Source of the DNA: Humulus lupulus
Taxonomy: Eukaryota; Streptophyta; Magnoliopsida; Rosales; Cannabaceae
Direction of reading: 5' to 3'
Assembly (NCBI RefSeq): GCF_963169125.1
Contig: NC_084802.1
Location: 32,828,107-32,892,106, forward strand
DNA: 64,000 nt
Shown: in pieces, positions 47,302-59,313 of the stretch
Position numbering within the stretch: position 1 is the stretch's first letter
Layout: every line of letters begins with the position of its first letter
The notes under the pieces: model-generated
What the model was told of the DNA's origin: nothing
Databases searched by the model: none
The model's input: only the letters and a program-made list of their open reading frames with translations
Program-made: the position numbers and the translations under genes

Positions 47302-48238
47302 TGTTGACCGCATTTTTGGCCAACGACGTGAGAATGTCAAAAACGATAAAGCCTTCAAGAGAAATTAAATGACACAGACAATTTTGAACAGAAAGTAAAT
47401 AAAACACGCAATTTTTATAGTGGTTTAGCCCCAATATGTTGGTAATAGCCTAATCCACTTAGAGTTGTGATTATAGATCTGTACTCAAGATCAGATGAAC
47501 TGAGCCAACTGAGTTTCTTCAGTACAGATTACAAGAATACAAGAATTCTTTCAGATACAAGCACTTTCTCTCTCTAGAAAATTCAGACCCAAAATTTCCC
47601 AAAGTCCCTTTCTCATCCCATAAGCCATATATTTATAGGCTTAGGATTATACACCTGCTTTCCCCTAAAATCGGGATATTTCATTATATTCATTATATTT
47701 AAATTACAAAAATATTCAAAATTTAACTGAACACCCAATTTGTGGGAAGAATGAGAGATTCCCGCGTATGCCAAGACCGATTCTTGTTGAAGCCGTTTCT
47801 GGGAATCTTGACGTAGTCTGTTCTACCTGGTTGATGAATATCACCTTCTGGTCGGCCATACCTCTACTGGACAGTCACGTACTTGGCTAGTAGGACACAC
47901 ACTCCTCTGGTCTAACATGGCACTCTGGTCTAGCATGCCATGTCTCTGGTCTAACATGGCACTTTGGTCTAGCATGCCATGTCTCTGGTCTAACATGGCA
48001 CTCCTGGGCAGACAAGTCACTCCTGGGCAGACAAGTCATTCCTGGGTAGACAAACACGTGACTGGTCGGACAAGGTCATTCCTGGTCGGTCATGACACTT
48101 CTCAAGCCAGTCAAAAATGATCACAACTCTGAGGAGCCAACATATTTATTGACTTATTAATGCGTCTTTTACGGACCATGTACTGCCACTTGTCGCCTCT
48201 ATTGTCACATCATCGATCTCCAATTTTTGGGGATAACA
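47302..48238 (-). mobile_element. Tat-type solo LTR (deepest level of the stack)
   Basis: This 937 bp LTR runs TGTTGACCGC to GGGGATAACA on the plus strand. The ends and the TTTATAGTGGTTTAGCCCC phrase match the Tat LTRs. The flanking 5-mers are CCTTT and CCTTC, one mismatch. It holds a minisatellite at 47905-48055, which explains its greater length. Confidence 0.8.
47905..48055. repeat. 39 bp and 19 bp minisatellite in the Tat-type LTR
   Basis: About 2.5 copies of a 39 bp unit beginning CTCTGGTCTAACATGG (starts 47905, 47944, 47983) are followed by three copies of a 19 bp unit, CACTCCTGGGCAGACAAGT (starts 47999, 48018, 48037). The units look like expansions of the CTGGTCG-type motif frequent in Tat LTRs. 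Confidence 0.85.
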
Positions 48239-50331
48239 CCTTCAGTTCCTCCGAGATACTCCTTGGCCATGGTGGTCAAGCGGCCGCATATGTACACATC
48301 ACCACCTAAGCTCTCCACTCAAGGTTGGGTGAGCTTTTCTTTCCTTTTACCTGCACCACATAGCACCTATGAGCCAAAGCCTAGAAGGAAAACTCAATAC
48401 TATATATATATAATATTAAATGATGATCATGATAATCATCCAGGACTTATAGTCCTAAACAGATGAGTGACAGATGTATAAGTCACTAACATGGGTTCCG
48501 CACCCTTTACAAATGAGTGATCGAGTCACTAGCTTTAACAGAATATGTGACTGATGAGCGAGTCACCAATGTGAACCAAGTAAGTGACCATGGAGTCACT
48601 ACTGTGGGTTCCGTACCCTTAGCCATGTGACAATGGGGTCACTTGGGCCTTCTGGCCCTGGTTCTGAGTAACTAGTCATGGAACTAGGCAAGCGTTATTA
48701 GTTTTCATCAAACTTGGGGTCGGTCCGACATTAATGCCTATGATGAGTCATTCAATGCTGGTGTCGATTAGATCTAATCTTTCATCAGCTCTGAGTTCAT
48801 GACGCTTATGCCGCTTCTAACTCTTAGGTCAGTAACATACGACCAGTGCTCAAAACTACTGTTGAACTTGACTAGTAAGTCACAGCTTCACAGCTAGTTC
48901 TGACACCATTGCCGATTCTGACTAGTAAGTTAGTGCCATTCACAAGTAAGCAAGATTTGCTAAGCATTTGATATGCAATCAATGTCCACATTTAAACATT
49001 CAACATGCCTCCATAATAGCCATGCATGTCACATATGGGGTGCAATTTTCTTACCTCTAGTTCGAGCGAGAAATAGTAAAATAACGACCCTTGAGAACGA
49101 TCGACCTTTTGATTCCTTAGCGGTCACCTAGTCATAACCAATATAAACTCCCATCAATAAAATGAGTAATAAAAGTTTCCCGGACCAAGACCTAGCCTCT
49201 GGAACATCGAATCCTACTAAACCGGGTAATAGGAATGATCCCGAGGCCTAAGGTTTGAGTTCCCATGATCAAAACACTACTTTGCCTACAAAAACCCTCA
49301 AGCGTCGCGGCCCCACCTCTCTGAGCCGCGACCCCCAGCCATGACAGAGGCGTTAGCCTCAGGCACCTGCACCAAGCGCTATGGCCATCCTTCCTAGAGC
49401 CGCGGCCCTTAGGCCCTTCAGCTCTATCGCCCATCTGCACCAAGCTCGGGCCGCGGTGCCCAAGAACAGGGCCGCAACCCCACCTGGAAACTCAGCCATA
49501 ACCCTGATTTTCCACTTCTAAATCCTTCCAAAAACCTATCCAAACATCTCAAAATCCAAAAATCAAAGTTCCCAAACATCCCAACCCATCAACACACAAA
49601 ATCCAAATCAGAGCTTAGAAACTCTAAAATTCATAACTTAAAGCTTAGATTACCTTTGATTAAGTTGTTTCTCGCTAAATCCTTCAGTGAAGAAGCTTCT
49701 AATCTTTCCTAGGATTGCTATGCCTCAATCCTCGCTTGATTCCGACTCCTAAAACCCAAGTTTCCTTCGAAATTGCGACGAACTGTCAAAAAGGATAACG
49801 AGTGCCAAAGAAAAGGTGTTTGAACGTAGTTTTCCTTCTGACATGTTACTTCAAGCTTAAGTAATCTCAAGTAAATCCTAATACTCGAGGTCCCAAAAAT
49901 GTCTCTTGGGGAAAAATAGTCAAAACTCCCATAATTTCCTCCTGATCTCACTAACTCCCAATGTATCATCAGATAATCGTTCTCATTATCCAATATCCCA
50001 ATAATTGACCTCGTTATGACAAAACCACTAACTTGCATCCTAAGATCGTCTCATGTCAAATAGCTCGAACATATCCACATAATAATGGGATCTCACCCAT
50101 AAATCACAAACATGCACCAAAATATACAAATATGCCCTCAACGGGCCAAATTACCAAAATGCCCTTATAATGAAATGTGGACCCACATGCATGCATTTAA
50201 CATCATATTATAATATAATTCACATAAACATGCATATAATAATTTAATGGCCTAATAAATCAATTATGGCCCTCCTGGCCTACTAATCCAATCATTAAAC
50301 CGCATTAGGGATTTTGGGACATTACAATAAG

Positions 50332-52437
50332 GAACTCAATTTCATCCTTGAGCTGGTTGCACTCGTTGGTGTCGTGGCTATAGTCATTATGAAAACGAAA
50401 AAACTTGGTAGTATCTCTCTTGGATATATATTTCCTGATTGGGGCTAGTCGCCTAAAGGGAACAGTAGTGTGACTAGCCTGGTATACCTCCACTCTGCTA
50501 TCAACTAGGGCTATGTAATTGGTGAACCTTGGCTCGTATCTATTCTGTTTCGGGCGCTTGTTATCAGACGTTGTCGGCTCGTGGTTCGCCCCTTTTCCCC
50601 CATTCTTCCCATTATTTTTGTCGTTGTCATTGGTTCTCCCAGATCCATTGGCAGCTTTGGTGGGATCTTCTTTCGAGCCCTGGTCGTCTGTAGAAGACTT
50701 TCCTTCAATAGCAATGGCCTCCTCAAGCTTGATATACCTGTATGCTCAATCCAGAAATTCTTGAATGCTCTTGACTCCATTTTTTCATAAACTATTCCAA
50801 AGGGATGAGTGGCGCCGCACCCCAGCAGTGAGAGCCATCATCTTTCCTTCATCCCCAACCGTCTTGGCCCTAGCAGCTGCTCGCATGAATCATTGAATAT
50901 ACCCCTTCAGGGTCTCTCCTTTTTTCTGGCGTATTTTGACCAACTGATTGGCCTCGGTCGGATGTACTCAACCAACATAAAGTTGTAGAGAAACTATACT
51001 GGCCGGAGTGAATTTGAAAAACCACTCTTGAGCAGCTTCAAATAAAGTTGCCAGAAAAATTATGCACCGAGCATCGTCTGACACCTTTTGGATGTCCATC
51101 TGTATCTCAAATTTATTCATGTGAGATACAGGATCCTCCAACCCAGTGAATTTGGGCAAGATTGACATTTTAAATTTTCTTGGAGTCTTTGCCACAGTGA
51201 TTCTATGCATAAATGAGGTCCCCTTTCTTCGATCAAATTCTATATGGGATGTCCGGTTCCCAGCCAGCTGCTGGATGGCTTGATTTAAGGCATCTAACTG
51301 GGCCTGTACAGCATTTGGTACTACCTGAGTGACTGGTGCTAGAGGAAATACTCGTCGTGCCTTTCCCTTCGATCATTGAGAACATCCTTCAGATCTTCAT
51401 CCCTACGCCTTTGCTCTCTCACACCTAGTCGGTTAAAGACATTGGGTTGTTTAGGTTGCCCCCCAACATTTTGGCTTATTGGTCGGTTCTCCATTGGCGG
51501 GGGGTTCCGTCCTTCACCCGTCTCCTCTTGCCGTCGACCAGCATTCCTCCTGCCAAATTCTGCCTCATTATAATCATGGCCATCTCTAAATTGTGACCTA
51601 TGACGGTGCGACCTGTTGTTCACATTATTTCCCCCTCTCCCTGCTGGAACGTCTCGATAGATAGGTGGAGGCCTGCGTTGGTCGGTAGGTCCTCTAACAT
51701 TGTTATGTCATGAGGGACCCCTGACCGTAGATCCTGACTCCACCTGCGTTCTGCCCCTCGAAGGATGTTGTCCTCTTCTCAGAGGGTTTTGTTCCTCAGC
51801 CGCCTGGCGTCTAGGGCTTCTAGGATGTTGTCCGACCCTATTCTGCCTTTACTGTTGGGTGTTTTCTTGACCAGTGTGAGAGGGTGGTTGCTGCTCAAGA
51901 TCCTAGAAAGGCCTCTCCTGCTGAGCAGCAGAGGGTTGCTCTGGCCTCTGAGGATGCATTGGTTTTGGCGGATTGTGGTGATGCTAGGGATGCTTTGAAT
52001 GTGGATTTTATTGTGGGTAAGTACTAGGTGGCTGATGCAGTTGGGAGGTAGGTGCAGGCTGTCCTCGTGCCAATTGAATGGCTGCGTCCAAGACCACAGT
52101 GGCATCTCTTTGTAGATGGTCCATGTCAGCTTGCCACTTATTCAGTTCTTGGTGTTGCCAGTCAATCTCCCTCTGCTGCAACACCATTGTTTTAGCCACA
52201 TTCTCTTGATTAGCTCTCAAATTAGCTAATTATTCTTCCAGCACAATTAAAGTCGTCCTTAAGGTTTCATCATCCATCTCCTCCTCTTCCAATTCTACCT
52301 ATGGTTCATCCTCAGCTACACCTTGTGGAGGAGGTTGAGTTGGCACATTCCCAGAGGTTTACCCAGTTTTCCTAGTTGTTTTTTCCATTTGATCTTCTTG
52401 GAGGTCTTGAGTTCGACTCTCAATGAAAGCACCAAAA
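50332..52437 (-). pseudogene. gag: Tat element gag (broken)
   Basis: Fragments in order on the minus strand are a leader and start near 52397, a coiled-coil part (52220-52008, WQHQELNKWQADMDHLQRD), an arginine-rich linker (51623-51339), the gag domain (51210-50968, with PKFTGLEDPVSHMNKFEIQM and EWFFKF), and the knuckle region FHNDYSHDTNECNQLKDEIE (about 50420-50335). The frame continues after the solo LTR at 46838-47023. The position before RFH, often Cys in this family, is Phe here. Many stops separate the parts. Gag would form the virus-like particle that packages element RNA. Confidence 0.8.
52420..52437 (-). other. Primer binding site region of the Tat element
   Basis: On the minus strand the 5' LTR end is followed by TTT and then TGGTGCTTTCATTGAG. 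The TGG start fits a tRNA 3' CCA. I cannot assign the tRNA with confidence. Confidence 0.6.
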
Positions 52438-52527
52438 TGTTGACCCTTGATTTGGTCAACGACACGAAGTCAAATAAAACGATAGAAATTAGATGAATTC
52501 AAGAAAAGAAGATAAATGACACAAGGA

Positions 52528-54934
52528 TGTAACGCCCTGGATAGCCAAGACCATTATACTATGTGTTTAAAAGGTGCAAGACTTGCTAACCAAGTCATTT
52601 AGTTTGAAACGTGTTACTGAAACCATAATTGAACTAGGGTTAAAAGATTTTGGTCATAAAAGACGTGTTTCATTTAAATAACCATTCTATATATGGGATC
52701 CCAAAAGAAATAGAGTTTAAAAGACAGTTTACAAAAATTCTAGGTTATAAACAAATTCTGGCCCCTCTAAGGGCAAAACAGACATTTAGGCTTCTCCTAT
52801 CTTGTATCACTCCTCGGTCATGGCGGCCGATCAGCTGACTATGTACATTCAGCCCTCGAAACTCTCCAACTTAGGACTGTTCCACCTTGCTCTTGCCTTT
52901 ACCTGCACCACGAAGCACCCGTGAGACGAGGCCCAGCAAGAAACCAGATAACAGATCATAATCATCAACCAATCAATTAGATAACTCATAAAGCATAGTC
53001 ATATATTCAGCAATCCATATTATTCACATAATCAAGCATTCAGCATACCATGTTTATCAAATTAATATTAATACCCAATTCATATATTAACTAGGGTCGA
53101 CGCCCTTTGATCGCATCCCCTACTTATCCCACTAACTCTGGCCCGCTTAAACCGAGATCAGTGAATATTAAGCTGTCCTCAGCTACCAGTGGCCGAGCCG
53201 CGCTCTGTGCGCAAATATTGATTTTGGCACTCTTAGGTCGTTTATCATATGTCCCCATGGCATAATACCATCTATGACATCTTATACAAGTAAATGGGAA
53301 CTCTTAGTCCCAACATAATCTCGTAATCGGGTGAAATTTCTTACCTTTAGATTCTGATAGCTTGATTAGTGAAACCATCCCTCAACCACGATCCCGTCCG
53401 AGCCTTAGCATACACCTAGTCATAGCCATGAATTAGAACCATCACTAAACTTCATTTCCATAACCTAACCTCGGGACCAATCCCGAGCCCTCGAGAAGCC
53501 CTAATTCCACCAAACGTGGTGGTGGAATCAAACCTCGAGCTCCCGGGCAAAAGCCCTAAGAAATAACCCAAAAATCCACTTTTGAAGGCAGGCTAGCGCT
53601 ACAGTGCCATAGAGTGGGTGCTACAGCGCTACAAGCAGAGCCAAAAGCCCAATAAAAACCCAAGGCTAGCGCTACAGCGCTAGTTACAGAACCTTCGGCG
53701 CCCTGTTTTACTTCCTTCGATTTTCCTCGAGCCAAACCTCTATAGAACCCCTCCAAACCTCAACCATACTTCAAAAAAAGCCTACAAATTACTACCTCTC
53801 ACCCCACACAACCCAACAACCTAAAATTTAGCCACATGCACCATTAAACAAGGCAATCAAAAATTGAGCTCAAGAACTCAAAAACTCATCCGCTGAAGCC
53901 AGAACTAACCCAGCAACTTAGATATTCAAGCTTAGAATTTCTTACCTTTGATGGGGAATTCGACCCTAGGTTTCCCTTAGTATCCTTCCAGCCTTTAGAT
54001 CCTCAATTCCTCAAGCTTAATTCCCTAGAATTCCCATTAAAAACTCAATTCAAGCATAACTCATCAAAACTAGAAAAACTCAGACCAAACTTTAAACCTT
54101 ACATTTATTTGGGAATTAATTGCAACTAACCCACTTGATCACCTCAAGAACCAAGGTCCCAACTCTAGCTTAAGTTCCCACTGAGTTACAGCTTCAGAAA
54201 ATCCTCAAGAAAATGAAGAAGAATGGCCAACCGAATGAGAGAAAAGGGTTAGCTTAGGAGTTCTATTTTCCTTCCTTCTTTCCTTCTTTCTCTTTCCCTT
54301 TTTCTTCCATCTTCTATCAATTTCTACACTTCCCACTAACTCATAAAGTAAAAATATCACTTATCCCTTAAAAGTCAAATGACCATATTGCCCTCCCACT
54401 TATAACTAAACCTTTAAGTCATTCTAAGGGCATTTTGGTCATTGCTCCCAATTCCCGGTAATTCCTCAAGTGTCCCTAATAATTACCACTTACGTCCTGA
54501 CACTTAACTAATCACCAATTATATTCCTCAATATCAAATAGCCTCCAATATATTTCCCAAAAATACCCCTAGGCTCCCCCGAGTCGGGTATAAGTCCCCA
54601 CCGCGACTTTTTCGCTAAACCGCTCACTAGGATCGCCTCGAGTCACAAGCTATAGATATATCCACATAATAATGTGGTCTCGACAATTTATCACAAATAT
54701 TTACATTTATGCCCTCAACGGGCCAAAATTACGACTATACCCTTTATAACCTAATCAGGGTCTACATGCATACTAATATTCATAATCATGCATCTCATAT
54801 ATCCAAATAGTCATATAAGCATGCTTATCACATAATCATGCATTTAATCATTTAAATCACACATAATCCAGTTATGCCCTCCCGGTACACTAATCAAGGC
54901 CCTTAAGCCTTATTAGTAATTTTGGGTTGTTACA
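52528..54934 (-). repeat. 3' LTR of the second Tekay element
   Basis: It is 2407 bp. Its AGCGCT cassette (53588-53700) has three units against four in the partner LTR. It ends next to the polypurine tract at 54935-54948 (AGGAGGGGATAGT, minus strand). Confidence 0.93.
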
Positions 54935-57900
54935 ACTATCCCCTCCTAATGAGAATTTCGTCCTCAAAATTTACCTGAATAACTTGGGATACTGATCCCG
55001 CATTGTTGACTCAAGCTCCCAGGTCGCTTCCTCAACCCTACTATTCCTCCATAATACTTTAACCAGAGGAATTGTCTTATTTCGTAGTTCTTTATCCTTC
55101 TGGTCCAAAAGATAAATCTGTCTACAATTCCAAGTCTTCATACTTCAGCACATGTGTCGTATCTGAAACGTACTTTTGGAGCATAGAAACATGAAATATG
55201 TCATGAACTCACGACAGCGACGGTGGCAAAGCTAACTTGTAAGCCACCTAACCGATCCTTTCCAGGATCTCAAAAGGTCCGATGAATCTAGGGTTTAGCT
55301 TGCCTTTCTTCCCAAATCTCCTCACCCCTCGCAGTGGTGAAACTCGAAGAAACACGTGGTCCCCAACCTGGAACTCCACATCCCTGCGCTTGGGATCAGC
55401 GTAGCTTTTCTGTCTACTCTGTGAGGCGAGCATCCTAGCTCGGATCTTCTCAATAGCTTCATTCGTCTTCTGAACCATGTCCGGCCCCAAATAATTCCTC
55501 TCACCCATCTCATCCCAATGAATGGGTGATCTACATCTCCTCCCATACAACATCTCATAGGGAGCCACTCCAATCGTCGATTGGTAACTATTGTTGTATG
55601 AAAACTCAATTAACAGGAGATACTTACTCCACGATCCCTCAAAATCAATCACGCACGCCCTAAGCATATCCTCCAATACTTGAATCATCCTCTCAGACTA
55701 TCCATCAGTCTGAGGATGAAAAATCGTGCTGAACTTCAACTGAGTTCCCATAGCCTTCTACAAATTACCCCAAAACTTGGAGGTAAAGATAGGATCTTGA
55801 TCTGATACTATGGACTTAGGAATCCCATGGAGACATACAATCTCCCTCACATATAACTCTGCATACTGATCCACTGTATACGTCGTCCTCACTAGAAGAA
55901 AATGGGATGACTTGGTGTATCTGTCCACTATCACCCATACCGAGTCATGAAGCCCTACAGTCCTGGCTAAACTTCCCACAAAATCCATCGTAATGTCCTC
56001 CCATTTCCACTCGGGAATACCCAAAGGCTTAAGCAACCCTGCTGGTCGCTGATACTCAGCGTTCACCTGCTGACAGGTTAAACATCTGGCTACGTACTCC
56101 ACCACATCCTTCTTCATCTCGGGCCACCAATATAACGTCCGTAGATCCTGGTACATCTTCGTGGTACCAGAATGAAGTGAGTACAACGTAGTATACAACT
56201 CATCCAATATCTCTCGTCTGATCCCCATAGCAGCTGGAACGCAAATCCGCCCCTAATACTGTAGCACACCAACCTCAAAAATAGAATAGTCCTTACCTAC
56301 TCCCGCTAAGACATTCCCTCTAACCTCCTGTAACTGAGCGTTTACCAACTGACCTTCCTTAATCCGCTCTAGTAGGGTTGACTGCAGAGTAATGTTGGCC
56401 AACCGTCCCACCACCAATTCTATTCCTGCTCTAACCATCTCATCAGCTAACTCTCTTGAAATTTGGTGGAACTATATAACTGACCTGGGCCCCTTCAGCT
56501 CAAAGCATCTGCTACTACGTTGGCCTTCCTTGGATGATAAAGAATGTCACAGTCATAGTCTTTTACCAACTCCAGCCAACGGCTCTGCCTCATGTTCAGG
56601 TCCTTCTGTGTGAAGAAGTACTTCAAACTCTTGTGATCAGTGTATATCTCGCACTTCTCTCCATACAGATAGTGCCGCCAAACCTTTAGTGCGAATACCA
56701 CCGCTGCTAGCTCCAAATCATGGGTAGGATACCGCTGCTCATACTCCTTCAGTTGTCGTGATGCATAAGTTATAACCTTCTCGTTCTGCATCAACACACA
56801 ACCCAAACCCAACCTTGACGTATCACAATAAACCACAAACTTTCCTCCCTCCGAAGGAAGACTCAACACAGGTGCAGTAATAAGTCGTCGCTTCAATTCT
56901 TGGAAATTTTTCTCATACTTGTTTGACCAGACGAACTTCAAATTCTTCCGTGTCAATTCTCTCATCGGTGCTGCTATCTTCGAGAAGCCTTCCACAAACC
57001 ACCTATAGTAACCTGCCAAACCGAGAAAACTTTGAACCTCCGAGGCATTCCTTGGCCTCGGCCAATCTCTAACTGCCGCAACCTTGGATGGATCCACCTT
57101 AATCCCATCTGCTCCAACAATATGTCCAAGGAATGTCACTTCTGGTAACCAAAACTCACATTTCTTAAATTTGGCGTACAAATGGTGCTCTCTCAACCTC
57201 TGTAGAACCTGTCAAAGATGAAACTCGTGCTCTGCCTCTAATCTGGAGTACACCAGGATGTCATCGATGAAGACGATGATGAACTGATCCAAGAAGTCCT
57301 TGAACACTCTGTTCATTAAGTCCATGAAGGCTGCTGGGGCACTGGTCAAACCAAATGACATGACTTGAAACTCATAGTGCCCATACCTCATTCGAAAGGC
57401 CATTTTCGGTATGTCCTCATCCTTGATCCTCAGCTGGTGATAACCAGATCGAAGATCAATCTTTGAGAACACCGTCTTACTCTGCAGCTAATTGAACAAG
57501 TCATCAATCTTTGGTAGAGGATACTTATTATTGATAGTCAACTTGTTCAATTCCTTGTAGTCTATACACATTCTCAGAGTCCCGTCCTTCTTCTTCACAA
57601 ACAAAACGGGAGCACCCCATGGCGAGTAACTAGGCCTAATGAACCCCAAATCTAGAAGATCCTGTAACTATATCTTCAATTCTTTCAGTTCTGTCGGTGC
57701 CATTCTATATGGTGCCCTTGACACTGGCTCTGTCCCTGGCGCTAACTCGATAACAAACTGAATCTCCCTGTGTGGTGGCAACCCTGGTAAATCCTTAGGG
57801 AATACATCTAGGAACTCACAAACCAGTCTAGTCTCCTTTGGCCCTGCTGAAAACACCCTGGTGGTATCCACCACGCTAGCCAGAAAGCCTATACATCCTC

Positions 57901-58923
57901 CCTGTAATAAATCTCTGGCTCTCAGCGCTGATATCATAGGTACGCGGGGTCCATATACCGCTCCCACAAAGACAAAGGGATCTTTGCCCTATAGCTCAAA
58001 GGTCACCATCTTCTTCCTGCAATCAATAGTAGCTTCGTATCTAACCAACCATTCCATTCCCAAGATCATGTCAAAATCCTCCATACCCAACTCAATCAGG
58101 TCTACTGACAATTTCCTACCATCAACCACCACTGGCAGTGCTCTAACCTACCTCCTAGAAACTACCAGTTCTCCTGTAGGCAATAAAGTCTCAAACCCCA
58201 CAGTATAATACTCACTAGGTCTACACAGTCTATCAATCACCTTACTAGAAACAAATGAATGCGTAGCACCAGAGTCAATCAATACAGTAAAAGGAGAGCC
58301 AGCGCTAGAAAGCTGACCTGTCAGTACCGAGGGACTAGCCTCGGCCTCTGCCAGCTTCAAGGTGAACACTCGAGCTAGAGTCAAGCTGTCCACCTTCCCT
58401 GCATCTTCTTTCTTCACTATCGGGCAGTCTTTCTTGAGGTGTCCTACCACTCCGCACACATAACAGGCTTTAGCCTGACATTCGCCCGGATGGCATCTTC
58501 TGCACCTCGTGCAATTAGGATAGCTCCTCCATGAATCACCGCCTCCCTGAGTACCCCGACCTCTCCTATTAGGACCAGGAGTGGTCGAAGCATCAGGGGC
58601 CTTCCTCTTCAAATCACTGGGGCCTCCGCCCCTACCAGACCCAGGATAGGGAACCACCGCTCTGTGGCCCTCCCGCCTTACCGCACTTTCCTTCGAGATC
58701 TTATTCTCTGCTTCCTCAGCAGTAAGAGCCTTACAACTGGTACCACTGCAGGTGGCACGATAGGGGCAGCAATCCCTGATGGAGCCAGCTGTCGCAAAAG
58801 TCAGATCTGCTCATCCTGGCTCTGTCGCCGTGCTTGCTACCTAGTGCAGAGGGGTCTGGCACTGGTCATCATCTCTAGTCTCAGACCTAGTGCCGGCTAC
58901 TCGCGTAGATTTCCTTGGATGCA
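54935..58923 (-). pseudogene. gag-pol: Gag-pol of the second Tekay element, with many breaks
   Basis: Recognisable in order on the minus strand are a gag start near 58923, soon broken; zinc knuckle [14 protein letters not shown] (about 58455); protease with [10 protein letters not shown] (about 58285); RT with FIDDILVYS (about 57260); RNase H with [13 protein letters not shown] (about 56825); integrase zinc region ending CLTCQQ (about 56070); and a DDE core with MDFVGS and VSDQDP. An in-frame TAG just before the conserved Glu of the core, a stop near 56255 and others in RT disrupt it. The chromodomain-like end is also shifted. The capsid part of gag seen in the complete element is mostly missing. 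Confidence 0.9.
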
Positions 58924-59298
58924 TAGTTATCCAAGTTAATCTGCAATCAATGACTCGACAGTCAGACTATGATGACAGGGTAATAACCTTTCCAAAATCC
59001 ACCAATGGAACACAATCAATCACAAACAATTAAAATATAACAGTTTATTCAAATATTCATTCACATACAACAACAATGCTAATAAGCATGCCTTAATATC
59101 ATCACGCAACAGTCAAGGGCCAGGCCCTATCAGTATCTCATGCTCCCTATTAATCAAACAGATATCAACATTCATATTCCATTCTAATCATTTAAGCATA
59201 AAAACACGTATGCATAATTACTAAACCCTGAGTCGAGCTGGTCTTTAGCGGCGAATATACATGTCCAACCAGTCTTTAGGAACCCTTAAACCTAGGAC

Positions 59299-59310
59299 GC
59301 TCTGATACCA
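59299..59310 (-). other. Primer binding site of the second Tekay element
   Basis: TGGTATCAGAGC on the minus strand, 3 bp inside the 5' LTR, matches the initiator-Met tRNA as in the sister element. Confidence 0.93.
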
Positions 59311-59313
59311 AGT

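Larger units (their letters stand above)
47029..50326 (-). mobile_element. Tekay-like solo LTR in Tat gag, itself interrupted
   Basis: It runs TGTAACACCCTGG to GGGACATTACA with perfect duplications ATAAG (47024-47028 and 50327-50331). Its own length without the insert at 47302-48238 is about 2.36 kb. The interrupted gag frame reads LKDEIEFLI before it and RQGHLRRYVRA after it, confirming the site. It has a CCGCGG-type cassette (49296-49480). Confidence 0.92.

Noticed and set aside
47917..48120. Open frame with the repeated peptide MALWSSMPCLWSN
   Set aside because: It is a translation of the 39 bp minisatellite, whose length is a multiple of three.
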